Positions 1 through 8,858 of a stretch of 64,000 bases of DNA are shown one piece after another (positions within the stretch are counted from its first letter, which is position 1; each line of letters starts with the position of its first letter). This stretch comes from Atopobium sp. (GTDB lineage: Bacteria; Actinomycetota; Coriobacteriia; Coriobacteriales; Atopobiaceae). Below the pieces are notes generated by a model that was given only the letters and a program-made list of their open reading frames with translations, was not told the DNA's origin and did no database searches. The stretch covers positions 1 to 64,000 of the forward strand of contig JABZHR010000003.1 of assembly GCA_015258715.1 (NCBI GenBank). The letters are read 5' to 3'. The position numbers and the translations under genes are program-made.

Positions 1-613
1 GAGAAGGTGCGTCCTCTGGACGAGGCTTCTCGACAAGGCCTGTTACCTTCCAAATAGCACCCTCGCCCTCAGAGTTACCTGAAGGAGAAGAGATGCACTC
101 ACCTGCGATAATACCGTAGCGATTCACCTGATCTGCAGGAACTGGAGCAACTGCAATGACGGATGCGCCATTGTGCTGCTTGGAAATCTCTGCCATGCGG
201 ATGCACATCTGACGGTCTGGAACAAAGTAATCGCCGAGAAGTACAAAGAATGGCTGGTCACCTACACCGTCTGCAGCACAAAGCACGGCATGGCCAAGGC
301 CACGAGGATTGTCCTGATAGGTAAAGGAAACAGGAAGCGCAGAAGCTGCATGGACCTTCTCGGCAAGGTCTTGCTTTCCACGAGAAGAAAGATCTGCTTC
401 AAACTTCTGGTCTTCAGCAAAGTAGGTTTCAATCTGTGGCTTCTCGCGAGAATTGATGATGATTACCTCATCAACCTCTTCTGGCTCAAGAGCCTCTTCT
501 ACTACGTACTGAATAACGGGCTTATCCAAAACAGGCAACAGCTCTTTAGGGGTTACCTTTGTTGCAGGTAGAAAACGCGTACCTAGACCTGCTGCTGGGA
601 TAATTGCCTTCAT
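1..613 (-). CDS. galU: UTP--glucose-1-phosphate uridylyltransferase (partial, 3' end off window)
   Basis: The reading frame starts at the ATG at 613 and runs off the left edge, so only about 204 N-terminal residues are visible. The protein begins MKAIIPAAGLGTRFLPATK, the nucleotide-binding G-x-G-T-R-F-L-P signature of bacterial GalU. It continues with P-K-E-L-L-P-V, then I-Q-Y-V-V-E-E-A and a V-L-L-G-D segment, all standard for the family. The enzyme makes UDP-glucose from UTP and glucose-1-phosphate in the cytoplasm for cell-surface glycans. It lies downstream of the DtxR-type regulator gene on the same strand, 137 bases away. Family assignment is secure; the C-terminus cannot be judged. Confidence 0.93.
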   Translation of the reverse strand, partial: MKAIIPAAGLGTRFLPATKVTPKELLPVLDKPVIQYVVEEALEPEEVDEVIIINSREKPQIETYFAEDQKFEADLSSRGKQDLAEKVHAASALPVSFTYQDNPRGLGHAVLCAADGVGDQPFFVLLGDYFVPDRQMCIRMAEISKQHNGASVIAVAPVPADQVNRYGIIAGECISSPSGNSEGEGAIWKVTGLVEKPRPEDAPS

Positions 614-750
614 GTGTTTACCTTTCACCTATGAGCCCTGTTGGCTCTGCACACCTAACGTGCGCTTTTTAGAATGGCGGTTTTGCCGCCGATAAACTCA
701 AATGACAGGCGCCTTTATACGTATCTAGTTTGCATAAGCGCCAGGTTACA

Positions 751-1179
751 TTACTTGCTTGGAATCTCAATTCCACGCTTCTCAAGGAAGGTGATGAGCT
801 TAGCCAGCGTGTCTACAGAAAGTGAATGCTCCATAAGGCAAGCTTCTGCGTCTGCAGTCTCTGTGTCTACGCCCAAATCCTCTTCAAGGAAGGTGCGGAG
901 TGCACGGTGAGCTCGCCACGTGGTGCGGGCGTTTGCTTCGCCTTCTTTGGTCAGCGTGACACGACCGTAACGACTCTGCTCAACCATGTCCTGCTCTTTA
1001 AGCTGGGACAGTGCCTTGTTGACGCTTGCCTTGGAGACATCGAGACACTCAGCAATGTCAACGGAGCGGACGCTCTTATCGTCATCTGGCTGCTCAAGTG
1101 CAATTCGATAAATTGCCTCAAGGTAGTCCTCGCCGGCTTTTGTCAGCGTGTGGTCGTTTTGTACGTTATCGTTGGCCAT
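751..1179 (-). CDS. DtxR/MntR-family metal-dependent transcriptional regulator
   Basis: This 142-residue protein has the DtxR-family N-terminal winged helix (T-x-A-G-E-D-Y-L-E-A-I-Y near residue 14, then V-S-K-A-S-V-N-K-A-L recognition helix) followed by a helical metal-binding and dimerisation region with E-x-x-L-M-E-H-S-L-S near residue 115. It lacks the C-terminal SH3-like domain of long IdeR/DtxR proteins, so it is MntR-sized. The start ATG follows GGAGGAGAGTT. Known members repress metal-ion uptake genes when Mn(II) or Fe(II) is bound. No metal transporter lies beside it here, so the regulon is unknown. Mn versus Fe specificity cannot be decided by eye. Confidence 0.85.
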   Translation of the reverse strand: MANDNVQNDHTLTKAGEDYLEAIYRIALEQPDDDKSVRSVDIAECLDVSKASVNKALSQLKEQDMVEQSRYGRVTLTKEGEANARTTWRAHRALRTFLEEDLGVDTETADAEACLMEHSLSVDTLAKLITFLEKRGIEIPSK

Positions 1180-1287
1180 AACTCTCCTCCGACGACTGCT
1201 TGGCAGTCTTTTTCATGCAAAATCAGTTGCGCTATGCAACGAAAATATTTCTAACACTTGAATGATACCCAAAAACGCCGCTAAGGT

Positions 1288-2559
1288 TTACTGGCGAGAA
1301 GAGCTGTTTGAAGATTCTGAGGACTCTTCTGAGCTTTTCTCGGCAGCTTCGGCATTTGCTTCAGCATCTGTTTGACCGTTTAAGCTAGACGGATCGTCTC
1401 CTGCTTCGATGACTTTCATCATCTTTGCAAGTGCGTCTTTATCTGCAATAACATACGACTGACCATCAATTTCTGTTCCCTCAGATGGTACATATGCCGT
1501 ATAAATATCCTTGTCGGTGTTCATACCAATCATCTGAGTGCCCAGAGAAATAATATCTGAGACAGATAGATCGGTGATGACCATGCGTGCTGTTGAATTG
1601 ACGATATTGGCAATGGCTACAGGATCTCCAGTATTCAAAATCTGGGCAATCATAGCCTTAATGAATGTTCTTTGGTGACGCATGCGGGTGTAATCGCTAT
1701 CCGCAAATGCATAGCGAACACGAGTAAAGAAGAGAGCCTGAGCGCCGTTGAGTTTCTGAACACCAGGATAGAGCTCAACAACGTCGCTAAAGTTCTCTGT
1801 GTCGCGCATGTACTGCTCAACGTTAACGGTTACGCCACCGAGAGCATCCGTAATGCCTGCAAGACCGTCAAAATTGACCTCTGCATAGTGAGCAATATGC
1901 ACGCCGCACAGTTCATTTACGGCTTGTACCATGCCATTTGCGCCGTCGTAGAAGTGAACAGCGTTAATCTTCATGTAGGAGCCCTTCCACAAAACACGGG
2001 TGTCTCGTGGAATAGAAAGCATGGTCACACGCTTGTGGATGGGGTCAACGCGCGCCAAAATGATGGAATCCGCACGATACTCAGTCTCACCGGGACGTCC
2101 ATCGGTACCCAGAAGCAGTACATAATAGGGATCGCTTGGTGCGGAAGGCTCCTGGAGCGTCTGGCGAAGCTCAGCAGTGATGACCTGCGAGTTATTTAGC
2201 TGCGCCTGAACATTTGCATACCAAATTGCTGCGCCTACCAAGGCAGCAACAAACACAGTTGCAAGAACGCCCAGAAGCGACCTGACTACAACTTGCTTTC
2301 TGAAGACACGCTTGCGGCGCTTATGGTAGCCCTCAGCCTGCGTGCGGCTGAAAGGAGAAGTGCCAGCTGCGGCTCCCTGAGCTGCAGCGCCTTGATCTGC
2401 GGCTCCCTGACCTGCAGCTCCCTGCGAAGTCTGAGCGACAGCGTTAGGTGCAGTGCTCTGTGCGCTACCACCCGCAGCAGTATTTTGTGCAGCATCAGCC
2501 GAAGTACCCTGTGAGGCTCCGTTTTCTAGCAGTTTGGCATGCTTTGGTTTAGTTGACAC
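1288..2559 (-). CDS. LytR-CpsA-Psr (LCP) family cell-wall glycopolymer ligase
   Basis: The 423-residue protein has an Ala/Gln/Gly-rich cytoplasmic N-terminus (residues 1-75), a basic stretch, one membrane helix at about 92-114, and an extracellular LCP domain from about 145. The domain shows L-L-G-T-D, R-A-D-S-I-I-L-A-R-V and S-I-P-R-D-T-R-V, the conserved arginine and aspartate positions that bind polyprenyl-pyrophosphate substrates. The C-terminus is Ser/Glu-rich. LCP enzymes transfer glycopolymers from a lipid carrier to peptidoglycan or proteins. Translation starts at GTG, three bases after the murA stop, with the ribosome site inside the end of murA, so the two are translationally coupled. 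Confidence 0.9.
   Translation of the reverse strand: MSTKPKHAKLLENGASQGTSADAAQNTAAGGSAQSTAPNAVAQTSQGAAGQGAADQGAAAQGAAAGTSPFSRTQAEGYHKRRKRVFRKQVVVRSLLGVLATVFVAALVGAAIWYANVQAQLNNSQVITAELRQTLQEPSAPSDPYYVLLLGTDGRPGETEYRADSIILARVDPIHKRVTMLSIPRDTRVLWKGSYMKINAVHFYDGANGMVQAVNELCGVHIAHYAEVNFDGLAGITDALGGVTVNVEQYMRDTENFSDVVELYPGVQKLNGAQALFFTRVRYAFADSDYTRMRHQRTFIKAMIAQILNTGDPVAIANIVNSTARMVITDLSVSDIISLGTQMIGMNTDKDIYTAYVPSEGTEIDGQSYVIADKDALAKMMKVIEAGDDPSSLNGQTDAEANAEAAEKSSEESSESSNSSSRQ
2365..2424 (-). repeat. Four 15-bp tandem repeats in the LCP gene (Gln-Gly-Ala-Ala-X units)
   Basis: Four 15-base units in tandem encode Q-G-A-A-G, Q-G-A-A-D, Q-G-A-A-A and Q-G-A-A-A in the cytoplasmic N-terminal tail of the LCP protein. 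The units differ at only a few positions. In-frame gain or loss of units would change tail length without breaking the gene. Confidence 0.8.
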
Positions 2560-2562
2560 AAA

Positions 2563-3846
2563 CTATCCTTCGATAAAGTCGTCGTCTGGAATGGTAGTGC
2601 GCTGAGCATCGGCTCCCAACGCGACGAGTTTCTCGACAAATCCCTCGTAACCGCGGTCAATGTGATGGATTGCAGAAACGATTGTTTCTCCCTCGGCCAC
2701 CAGACCAGCCATAACAAGCGCGGCACCACCACGAAGATCTGGTGACTTGACCTGCGCTCCCTCAAAGCCAGAGACGCCGCGAACAATAGCATGATGGCCC
2801 TCGATGGTAATATCGGCTCCCATGCGAGAAAGCTCGGATGCCAACATAAAGCGGTTCTCAAAGACGTTTTCCGTGATAATGCAGGTACCCTTAGCCAGAG
2901 CAAGCAGCGTCATAGTCTGTGCCTGCATGTCTGTTGGGAAGCCTGGGAATGGCAGCGTCTGAATATCGATAGCCTTAAGATCTTGCTGGCGAGAAGCCCG
3001 TGCCCACCTATCTCCAGTCTCGATGGTGATGCCCATCTGCTCGTACTTCTTAAGTACCAGACCAAGGTGATTTGGCTCAAAGCCGTGAACGGTAATAGGC
3101 TCTCCGGTAAGTGCACCAATTGCCAGGAAGGTGCCGGCCTCAATGCGGTCGCCGACAACTTCATGCTCAACAGGATGCAGCTCAGTTACGCCATGAATCT
3201 CGATAACAGGAGATCCAGCGCCCTGAATGTTGGCACCCATTTTGTTAAGCATGTTAGCGAGGTCAACAATTTCTGGCTCACGAGCAGCGTTATCAATGAC
3301 CGTTACGCCCTTGGCAAAAACTGATGCCATCATCAGGTTCTCTGTTGCGCCAACGGAAGCAAAGGCAAGAGAAACGGTTTCTCCCGTTATGCCGTGAGGA
3401 GCACTTGCGTGAATATTGCCGTGCTCAACCTTAAATTCAACACCCAAGGCCTCAAGACCCAGGATGTGCATGTCAATTTTGCGAGCGCCGATATTACAAC
3501 CGCCTGGCATTGCCACAACGGCCTTGCCAAAACGCGAAATAAGGGGACCCAAAACAGCAGTTGAAGCACGCATCTGCGCAACAAGGCTGTAGGGAGTCTC
3601 CCAGCTTGTAATATCTGTGGTATCAATTTTGAGCTCGTGAAGACCAACGACTTCAATGCGAGCGCCTAACGTCTTGAGCACCTTGCCCATGACGTGAACG
3701 TCTGCAATATTAGGAACGTTAGTGAGCGTAGTAACGCCAGGGGCCATGATGGTCGCAGCCATCAATTTGAGGGCAGAGTTTTTTGCACCCTCTACAGTGA
3801 CCTCTCCTGTAACAGAATGGCCACCTACTACTTTTATGACGTCCAT
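2563..3846 (-). CDS. murA: UDP-N-acetylglucosamine 1-carboxyvinyltransferase
   Basis: The 427-residue protein catalyses the first committed step of peptidoglycan precursor synthesis, adding enolpyruvate from PEP to UDP-GlcNAc in the cytoplasm. Lys22 in G-A-K-N-S-A-L-K and the fosfomycin-target Cys117 in M-P-G-G-C-N-I-G-A-R match the catalytic residues of the family. Length is normal. The ATG has GGAGGTTT upstream. It lies 29 bases after atpC and 3 bases before the LCP gene, so it appears to be co-transcribed with the ATP synthase operon. With Cys at 117 the enzyme should be fosfomycin-sensitive by known family behaviour (inference). Confidence 0.96.
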   Translation of the reverse strand: MDVIKVVGGHSVTGEVTVEGAKNSALKLMAATIMAPGVTTLTNVPNIADVHVMGKVLKTLGARIEVVGLHELKIDTTDITSWETPYSLVAQMRASTAVLGPLISRFGKAVVAMPGGCNIGARKIDMHILGLEALGVEFKVEHGNIHASAPHGITGETVSLAFASVGATENLMMASVFAKGVTVIDNAAREPEIVDLANMLNKMGANIQGAGSPVIEIHGVTELHPVEHEVVGDRIEAGTFLAIGALTGEPITVHGFEPNHLGLVLKKYEQMGITIETGDRWARASRQQDLKAIDIQTLPFPGFPTDMQAQTMTLLALAKGTCIITENVFENRFMLASELSRMGADITIEGHHAIVRGVSGFEGAQVKSPDLRGGAALVMAGLVAEGETIVSAIHHIDRGYEGFVEKLVALGADAQRTTIPDDDFIEG

Positions 3847-3875
3847 AAACCTCCGAAAACGACAGTGAGAGAATT

Positions 3876-4298
3876 TTACTCCTCAACCACTTGCTTCAGA
3901 AGTAGATTACACCAGTCTATCTTTTTTTCGTAGTAGGCACGACGATTATCGTCTTCTGGAAGAGAAAGCATCTGGTCAATGACGTCGTCTCTTGTCTCGC
4001 GCACAACATCTGCATCAATGTCATCAACGCGACGGGCATGATCTGCCAAGATAATGACTCCTGTTGGATCGATTTCTGCGTATCCACCAGAAATCACTAT
4101 CTTGGTCATAGATTCTTCTTCATTCTCTGGATGAGGCATGTGCAGTCTTACAACACCATCGCCAAGCGCAATGATTTCTGGTGCGTGGCCTGGCCACACA
4201 CCATACTCTCCATCTGCTGAAGCAAGAATCAGACTTTCAACAGTTCCTTCGTAAAGGAGCTTATCTGGTCTGACAAACTGACAAGTCAACTCAGCCAT
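3876..4298 (-). CDS. atpC: F1 ATP synthase epsilon subunit
   Basis: The 140-residue protein has the epsilon beta-sandwich (opening A-E-L-T-C-Q-F-V-R-P-D, then G-V-W-P-G-H-A-P near residue 33) and the C-terminal helical hairpin. Epsilon belongs to the central stalk and can inhibit ATP hydrolysis. The start ATG lies 8 bases after the atpD stop. It is the last atp gene, followed closely by murA. Confidence 0.93.
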   Translation of the reverse strand: MAELTCQFVRPDKLLYEGTVESLILASADGEYGVWPGHAPEIIALGDGVVRLHMPHPENEEESMTKIVISGGYAEIDPTGVIILADHARRVDDIDADVVRETRDDVIDQMLSLPEDDNRRAYYEKKIDWCNLLLKQVVEE

Positions 4299-4306
4299 GA
4301 GAAATC

Positions 4307-5788
4307 CTAGTTCTGTGAGCTATCCGAAGCGGACATCTTTGCAGCGCGCTCGCGAACATCTTCGATGGTGCCTGCAAAACGGAATGCCTGCTCAGGAAGG
4401 TCATCGCACTTACCGTCAATAATCTCTGCGAACGAGCGGACAGTCTCCTCAACGGTGCAGTACACGCCAGGGTTACCGGTGAACTTCTCGGCAACGTGGA
4501 ATGACTGAGAGAGGAACTGCTGAATCTTACGGGCGCGAGCAACGGTGCGCTGCTGCTCCTCAGAAAGCTCGTCCATACCCAGAATTGCAATGATGTCCTG
4601 AAGGTCGGAGTACTCCTGCAGAGTCTCCTGAACTGCCATAGCAACGCGGTAGTGCTCTGAGCCAACAATGGATGGATCAAGAGCAGAACTGGAGCTAGCC
4701 AGAGGATCAACTGCTGGGTAAATACCAAGCTCGGTAATAGCACGAGAAAGAACGGTAGTTGCATCCAAGTGCGTAAAGGTTGTAGCAGGAGCAGGGTCAG
4801 TAAGGTCGTCTGCAGGGACGTAAACTGCCTGTACGGAAGTAATAGAGCCTTCCTTGGTGGAAGTAATACGCTCCTGAAGCTCGCCCATCTCTGTAGCCAG
4901 GGTTGGCTGGTAACCAACTGCGGAAGGCATACGGCCGAGAAGTGCGGAAACCTCAGAACCTGCCTGAGAGAAGCGGAAGATGTTGTCGATGAACAACAGA
5001 ACATCCTGGCCCTGATCACGGAAGTACTCTGCAGTAGTAAGGCCTGCAAGAGCAACACGCATACGAGCTCCTGGTGGCTCGTTCATCTGACCGTAGACGA
5101 GGCAGGTCTTGTTAATAACGCCAGACTCAGTCATCTCAAGGAAGAGGTCAGTACCCTCACGAGTACGCTCTCCAACGCCGGTGAATACAGATGTACCACC
5201 GTGCTGCTGAGCCAGGTTGTTAATAAGCTCCTGAATCAGAACGGTCTTACCAACGCCAGCGCCACCAAAGAGGCCAGTCTTTCCGCCTCGAACATAAGGC
5301 TCGAGAAGATCGATTGCCTTGATGCCCGTCTCAAAAATCTCTGTCTCAGTAGTGAGCTCTTCGAAGAGAGGTGCTGGGTGGTGAATTGGATAATACTCAA
5401 CGTCTTCAGGAATTTCTCCACCATCAACTGGCTGACCCATAACGTTCCAGACGCGGCCCAGCGTAGATTTGCCTACTGGCATCATCATTGGCTTGCCGGT
5501 GTCCTTAACGCGAAGGTTACGCTGAAGACCATCGGTTGACGACATAGCGACGGTACGAACAACACCACCGGGAAGCTGAGACTCAACCTCAAGAACGGTG
5601 CTGACGTGACCAACAGGCGTGTCATCCTCTACCGTCAGTGCGGTATAGATGCTTGGAACAGGTCCGTCGAACTTAACGTCGACAACTGGTCCAACTACGC
5701 GAACGATTACGCCATCGTCAACGTGCTGATTGCGCTTGTTGAGAATAGCTTCCTCAAAGGAAGAAGTCTCTACTTGCATATCTGACAT
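4307..5788 (-). CDS. atpD: F1 ATP synthase beta subunit
   Basis: The 493-residue catalytic subunit carries the P-loop G-G-A-G-V-G-K-T-V-L, the G-E-R-T-R-E-G segment, the Walker B stretch V-L-L-F-I-D-N-I-F-R-F and the D-E-L-S-E-E-Q-Q sequence (DELSEED region). It forms the catalytic sites of F1. An N-terminal extension of about 20 residues precedes the beta-barrel. The start ATG overlaps the atpG stop by one base (TAATG), with GGAGG upstream inside atpG. Confidence 0.98.
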   Translation of the reverse strand: MSDMQVETSSFEEAILNKRNQHVDDGVIVRVVGPVVDVKFDGPVPSIYTALTVEDDTPVGHVSTVLEVESQLPGGVVRTVAMSSTDGLQRNLRVKDTGKPMMMPVGKSTLGRVWNVMGQPVDGGEIPEDVEYYPIHHPAPLFEELTTETEIFETGIKAIDLLEPYVRGGKTGLFGGAGVGKTVLIQELINNLAQQHGGTSVFTGVGERTREGTDLFLEMTESGVINKTCLVYGQMNEPPGARMRVALAGLTTAEYFRDQGQDVLLFIDNIFRFSQAGSEVSALLGRMPSAVGYQPTLATEMGELQERITSTKEGSITSVQAVYVPADDLTDPAPATTFTHLDATTVLSRAITELGIYPAVDPLASSSSALDPSIVGSEHYRVAMAVQETLQEYSDLQDIIAILGMDELSEEQQRTVARARKIQQFLSQSFHVAEKFTGNPGVYCTVEETVRSFAEIIDGKCDDLPEQAFRFAGTIEDVRERAAKMSASDSSQN

Positions 5789-6705
5789 TACATATCCTCC
5801 AATGCTGCAGCACCACCGATAATCTCATTGAGCTCAGTGGTAATTGCGCCCTGGCGTTCGCGATTGTACGTACGGCTAAGAGCGCCTAAGACGTTCTCAG
5901 CATTATCAGTTGCAGACTGCATTGCACGACGGCGTGCACCATGCTCGGCTGCAGCAGAATCAAGAAGTGCGTGGAAGATGACCGTCTTGATATAAGCGGG
6001 CATCAACGAATCAAGTACCTGAGAAGCAGATGGCGAGAAGTGATATTCACTCTTGTTATACGTCTTCACCTGTGAGAGGGCTTCTTCGGTACGTGGTTTA
6101 TTAGGAATCGTGAGTTTATCGCGCGAAATAGGAAGAAGTTGCTCTGTAACCTGCTCTTGGTCAACACGATTCTTTGCATGCCAGTACTTAATTACGACAC
6201 GATCAATCTTACCCTTGATATAGCTATCCATAATGTAGGAAGCAATACGATCAGCCTGGTCTGCTGTAGGCTCAGAGGAAATGCCTACATAAGACATGGT
6301 GGGCTTGATATTTCTATACGTAAAGTACTCAGTTGGCTTGCGTCCGCAAGTAATTATCTCGGACGACACACCCTTAGCCTTAAGACGTGCCATCTCATGC
6401 TCAACCTCGCGTTGAGGCAGGATGTTAAATCCGCCTGCAAGTCCGCGGTCAGATGCGATGACTAAGAACAGCACGTTCTTCTCGACTTTATGTGTAGCAA
6501 GAAGAGGCTGTTTCTTAGGATTAAAGCCAGCGCCTGCTACATTTGCAAGCATAAGGGTAATAGCTTCCTTATATGGCGAAGCAGCCTCGGCCCTATCAAG
6601 TGCCTTGCGGACACGCGCTGTCGAAATCATCGACATCGTGCGCGTAATCTGCATGGTGCTCCTGATGGAGCTCATACGCCTCGATATTTCGTGAAGGTTC
6701 GCCAT
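5788..6705 (-). CDS. atpG: F1 ATP synthase gamma subunit
   Basis: The 305-residue central-stalk subunit begins M-A-N-L-H-E-I-S-R-R-M-S-S-I and ends with the conserved helix containing A-T-D-N-A-E-N, R-x-R-Q-G-A-I-T-T-E-L-N-E-I-I-G-G-A. The S-D-R-G-L-A-G-G-F-N motif is present. Length is typical. It starts 6 bases after the atpA stop, with GGAGT upstream, and overlaps the atpD start by one base. Confidence 0.96.
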   Translation of the reverse strand: MANLHEISRRMSSIRSTMQITRTMSMISTARVRKALDRAEAASPYKEAITLMLANVAGAGFNPKKQPLLATHKVEKNVLFLVIASDRGLAGGFNILPQREVEHEMARLKAKGVSSEIITCGRKPTEYFTYRNIKPTMSYVGISSEPTADQADRIASYIMDSYIKGKIDRVVIKYWHAKNRVDQEQVTEQLLPISRDKLTIPNKPRTEEALSQVKTYNKSEYHFSPSASQVLDSLMPAYIKTVIFHALLDSAAAEHGARRRAMQSATDNAENVLGALSRTYNRERQGAITTELNEIIGGAAALEDM

Positions 6706-6711
6706 TGATAA

Positions 6712-8385
6712 TTACTCCTGCAATGAACCCTGGGTTACTGCGTCAAAAGAGCCTGGTGTGTCTGAATTAGCTTCTGCCTCATCCACAACCTTGTTTGGAT
6801 GCTCTTCCAAGAACTTAGCCTTGAAGTGCTTAATGTGATCACTCAAGCGCTCTGCCTGCTCATCAGAAATCTTTCCGTTGCGCAGAGAGTTGCGGAGCTG
6901 TGGGTGATACTCACTCATGTACTGAGCAAGGCCATCACGGAAGAGAGCAACGTTCTCAAGATCAACGTCATCAATGAAGTTCTCTTTTGCAGCGTAAATT
7001 GCGCAAATCTGGTCTACTACGTCCAGAGCTGAATAACGTGGCTGCTTGAGAAGCTCCATCATATGAGCACCGTGGTTGAGCTGGTACTGCGTAGTTGCAT
7101 CCAAGTCGGATCCGAACTGCGAGAATGCCTGCTTCTCACGATAACTTGCAAGGTCCAGACGAAGTGTACCTGCAACCTGCTTCATTGCCTTGACCTGAGC
7201 GTCGCCACCAACGCGGGATACAGAAATACCTACGTCGACTGCTGGGCGCTGGCCCTGGAAGAAGAGATTAGACTGCAGATAAATCTGGCCGTCTGTAATG
7301 GAAATGACGTTTGTAGGAATGTATGCAGAAACGTCGCCTTCCTGCGTCTCAATAATTGGAAGTGCGGTAAGAGAACCTGCTCCGTTTTCATCGGAGAGCT
7401 TACATGCACGCTCCAGCAAGCGTGAGTGCAGGTAGAAAATATCACCAGGATATGCCTCACGTCCTGGTGGACGATGAAGCGTCAGTGACATCTGACGGTA
7501 TGCAACTGCCTGCTTAGAGAGGTCATCGTAAACAACAAGAACGTGTCCGCCTGGATGGTCTTTGTCAGCAGGCTTGCCGTCCTTATCGTTATACATAAAG
7601 AACTCACCAATAGCAGCGCCTGCCATAGGGGCAATGTACTGCATTGGAGCAGAATCGGCTGCGGTAGCTGCAACAATGACGGTCTTGTCAAGAACACCAT
7701 GGCGGGAAAGAGACTCGCGGATGTTTGCAACTGTAGACGCCTTCTGACCGATGGCGACATAGATACAAACCATATCGGTGTTCTTCTGGTTTACGATTGC
7801 GTCAATTGCGATAGCGGTCTTACCGGTCTTACGGTCACCAATGATCAACTCACGCTGACCACGGCCGACAGGAACCATAGCGTCAATTGCCAGAAGTCCA
7901 GTCTGAACTGGCTCGCAAACAGGCTGACGCTGCATGATGCCAGGAGCCTTGAACTCAATAGGGCGACGATGTGTAGCGTGGATAGCGCCAAGTCCATCAA
8001 TAGGCTGGCCCAGTGGGTTAACAACACGACCAAGCATGTCAAAACCAGCTGGAATATCCATGACGCGGCCGGTTGTACGGCACTCGTCGCCTTCCTTAAT
8101 CTCAGAAACTTCGCCGAACAAAACAGCGCCGACTGAAGTTTCATCAAGGTTCTGAGCAAGACCGAATACACTGTGGCCCGTAACGGAGCTAGTGAACTCC
8201 AGCAACTCGCCTGCCATAGCGCTGCGTAGACCAGCAACACGAGCAATACCGTCTGCTACCTCAATAACAGCAGATACCTCTTGCTGGGATACGGTTGAAT
8301 TGACCTTAGAAAGGCGCTCTCTAAGCTGTGCCATGACGGCATCTGAGCTCAGCGTTCCTTCCTGTATAGTGGTCTTATCAGTCAT
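6712..8385 (-). CDS. atpA: F1 ATP synthase alpha subunit
   Basis: The 557-residue non-catalytic nucleotide-binding subunit has the P-loop G-D-R-K-T-G-K-T-A-I-A and the signature P-A-V-D-V-G-I-S-V-S-R-V-G. The C-terminus is longer than the usual 500-510 residues, with an acidic, poorly conserved tail of about 40 residues. The start ATG overlaps the atpH stop (TAATG), indicating translational coupling. Confidence 0.98.
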   Translation of the reverse strand: MTDKTTIQEGTLSSDAVMAQLRERLSKVNSTVSQQEVSAVIEVADGIARVAGLRSAMAGELLEFTSSVTGHSVFGLAQNLDETSVGAVLFGEVSEIKEGDECRTTGRVMDIPAGFDMLGRVVNPLGQPIDGLGAIHATHRRPIEFKAPGIMQRQPVCEPVQTGLLAIDAMVPVGRGQRELIIGDRKTGKTAIAIDAIVNQKNTDMVCIYVAIGQKASTVANIRESLSRHGVLDKTVIVAATAADSAPMQYIAPMAGAAIGEFFMYNDKDGKPADKDHPGGHVLVVYDDLSKQAVAYRQMSLTLHRPPGREAYPGDIFYLHSRLLERACKLSDENGAGSLTALPIIETQEGDVSAYIPTNVISITDGQIYLQSNLFFQGQRPAVDVGISVSRVGGDAQVKAMKQVAGTLRLDLASYREKQAFSQFGSDLDATTQYQLNHGAHMMELLKQPRYSALDVVDQICAIYAAKENFIDDVDLENVALFRDGLAQYMSEYHPQLRNSLRNGKISDEQAERLSDHIKHFKAKFLEEHPNKVVDEAEANSDTPGSFDAVTQGSLQE

Positions 8386-8858
8386 TACAATTCACTTTCA
8401 ACGTGATCTGAAGAGAGCCTACTCTTAATGTGAGTGAGCTGTGTCTTTACCGATGCATCATAACGATGATCACGTGCCTCAACTACAATGCCGCCCAAAA
8501 TCTTGGGATTAACACGCTCAATAAGATACACCTGAGTATTGAAGTTCTTCTCGAGCTTCTCGGTGACCTTTGCACGTAACTCATCATCAAGAGGCATTGT
8601 AGTAGTTACCGTTACTGTAAGTGTCTTGTCTTCTTCTTCAAGAAGCTCCTGGAACGTAGCGGCAACATCATTGATAAGGTTGACATCCTCACTCGCCTGC
8701 ATAGCACCAAGAGTCTCAAGAACTTCTGGAGAGAACTTCTTTGCGTGCTGCACCTGTACAAGGTCTGCAGTTGCACGACCCTCTGCGCGGCCAGCCTCCA
8801 GGAGTGCCCTGGTATAGCCCTCTACTTTTCTGTCTTGATCGTCTTTATTAGTGCTCAT
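8385..8858 (-). CDS. atpH: F1 ATP synthase delta subunit (short)
   Basis: The 157-residue protein lies in the delta position of the operon and has the family C-terminal pattern P-L-D-D-E-L-R-A-K-V, then L-I-E-R-V-N-P-K-I-L-G-G-I-V-V-E. Delta links the b-subunit stalk to the top of F1. It is about 20 residues shorter than usual, with a reduced N-terminal domain. The start ATG lies inside the end of atpF (11-base overlap). Confidence 0.9.
   Translation of the reverse strand: MSTNKDDQDRKVEGYTRALLEAGRAEGRATADLVQVQHAKKFSPEVLETLGAMQASEDVNLINDVAATFQELLEEEDKTLTVTVTTTMPLDDELRAKVTEKLEKNFNTQVYLIERVNPKILGGIVVEARDHRYDASVKTQLTHIKSRLSSDHVESEL

Noticed and set aside
661..720. GGCGG/CCGCC hairpin between the DtxR-type gene and galU
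   Set aside because: The stem is only 5 bp and is not followed by a T-run on the minus strand, so a terminator call is not supported.
4291..5058. Long open frame of about 255 codons antiparallel in frame space to atpD (same strand, other frame)
   Set aside because: It lies wholly inside atpD, has a leucine/serine-rich composition typical of a shifted frame and no ribosome site.
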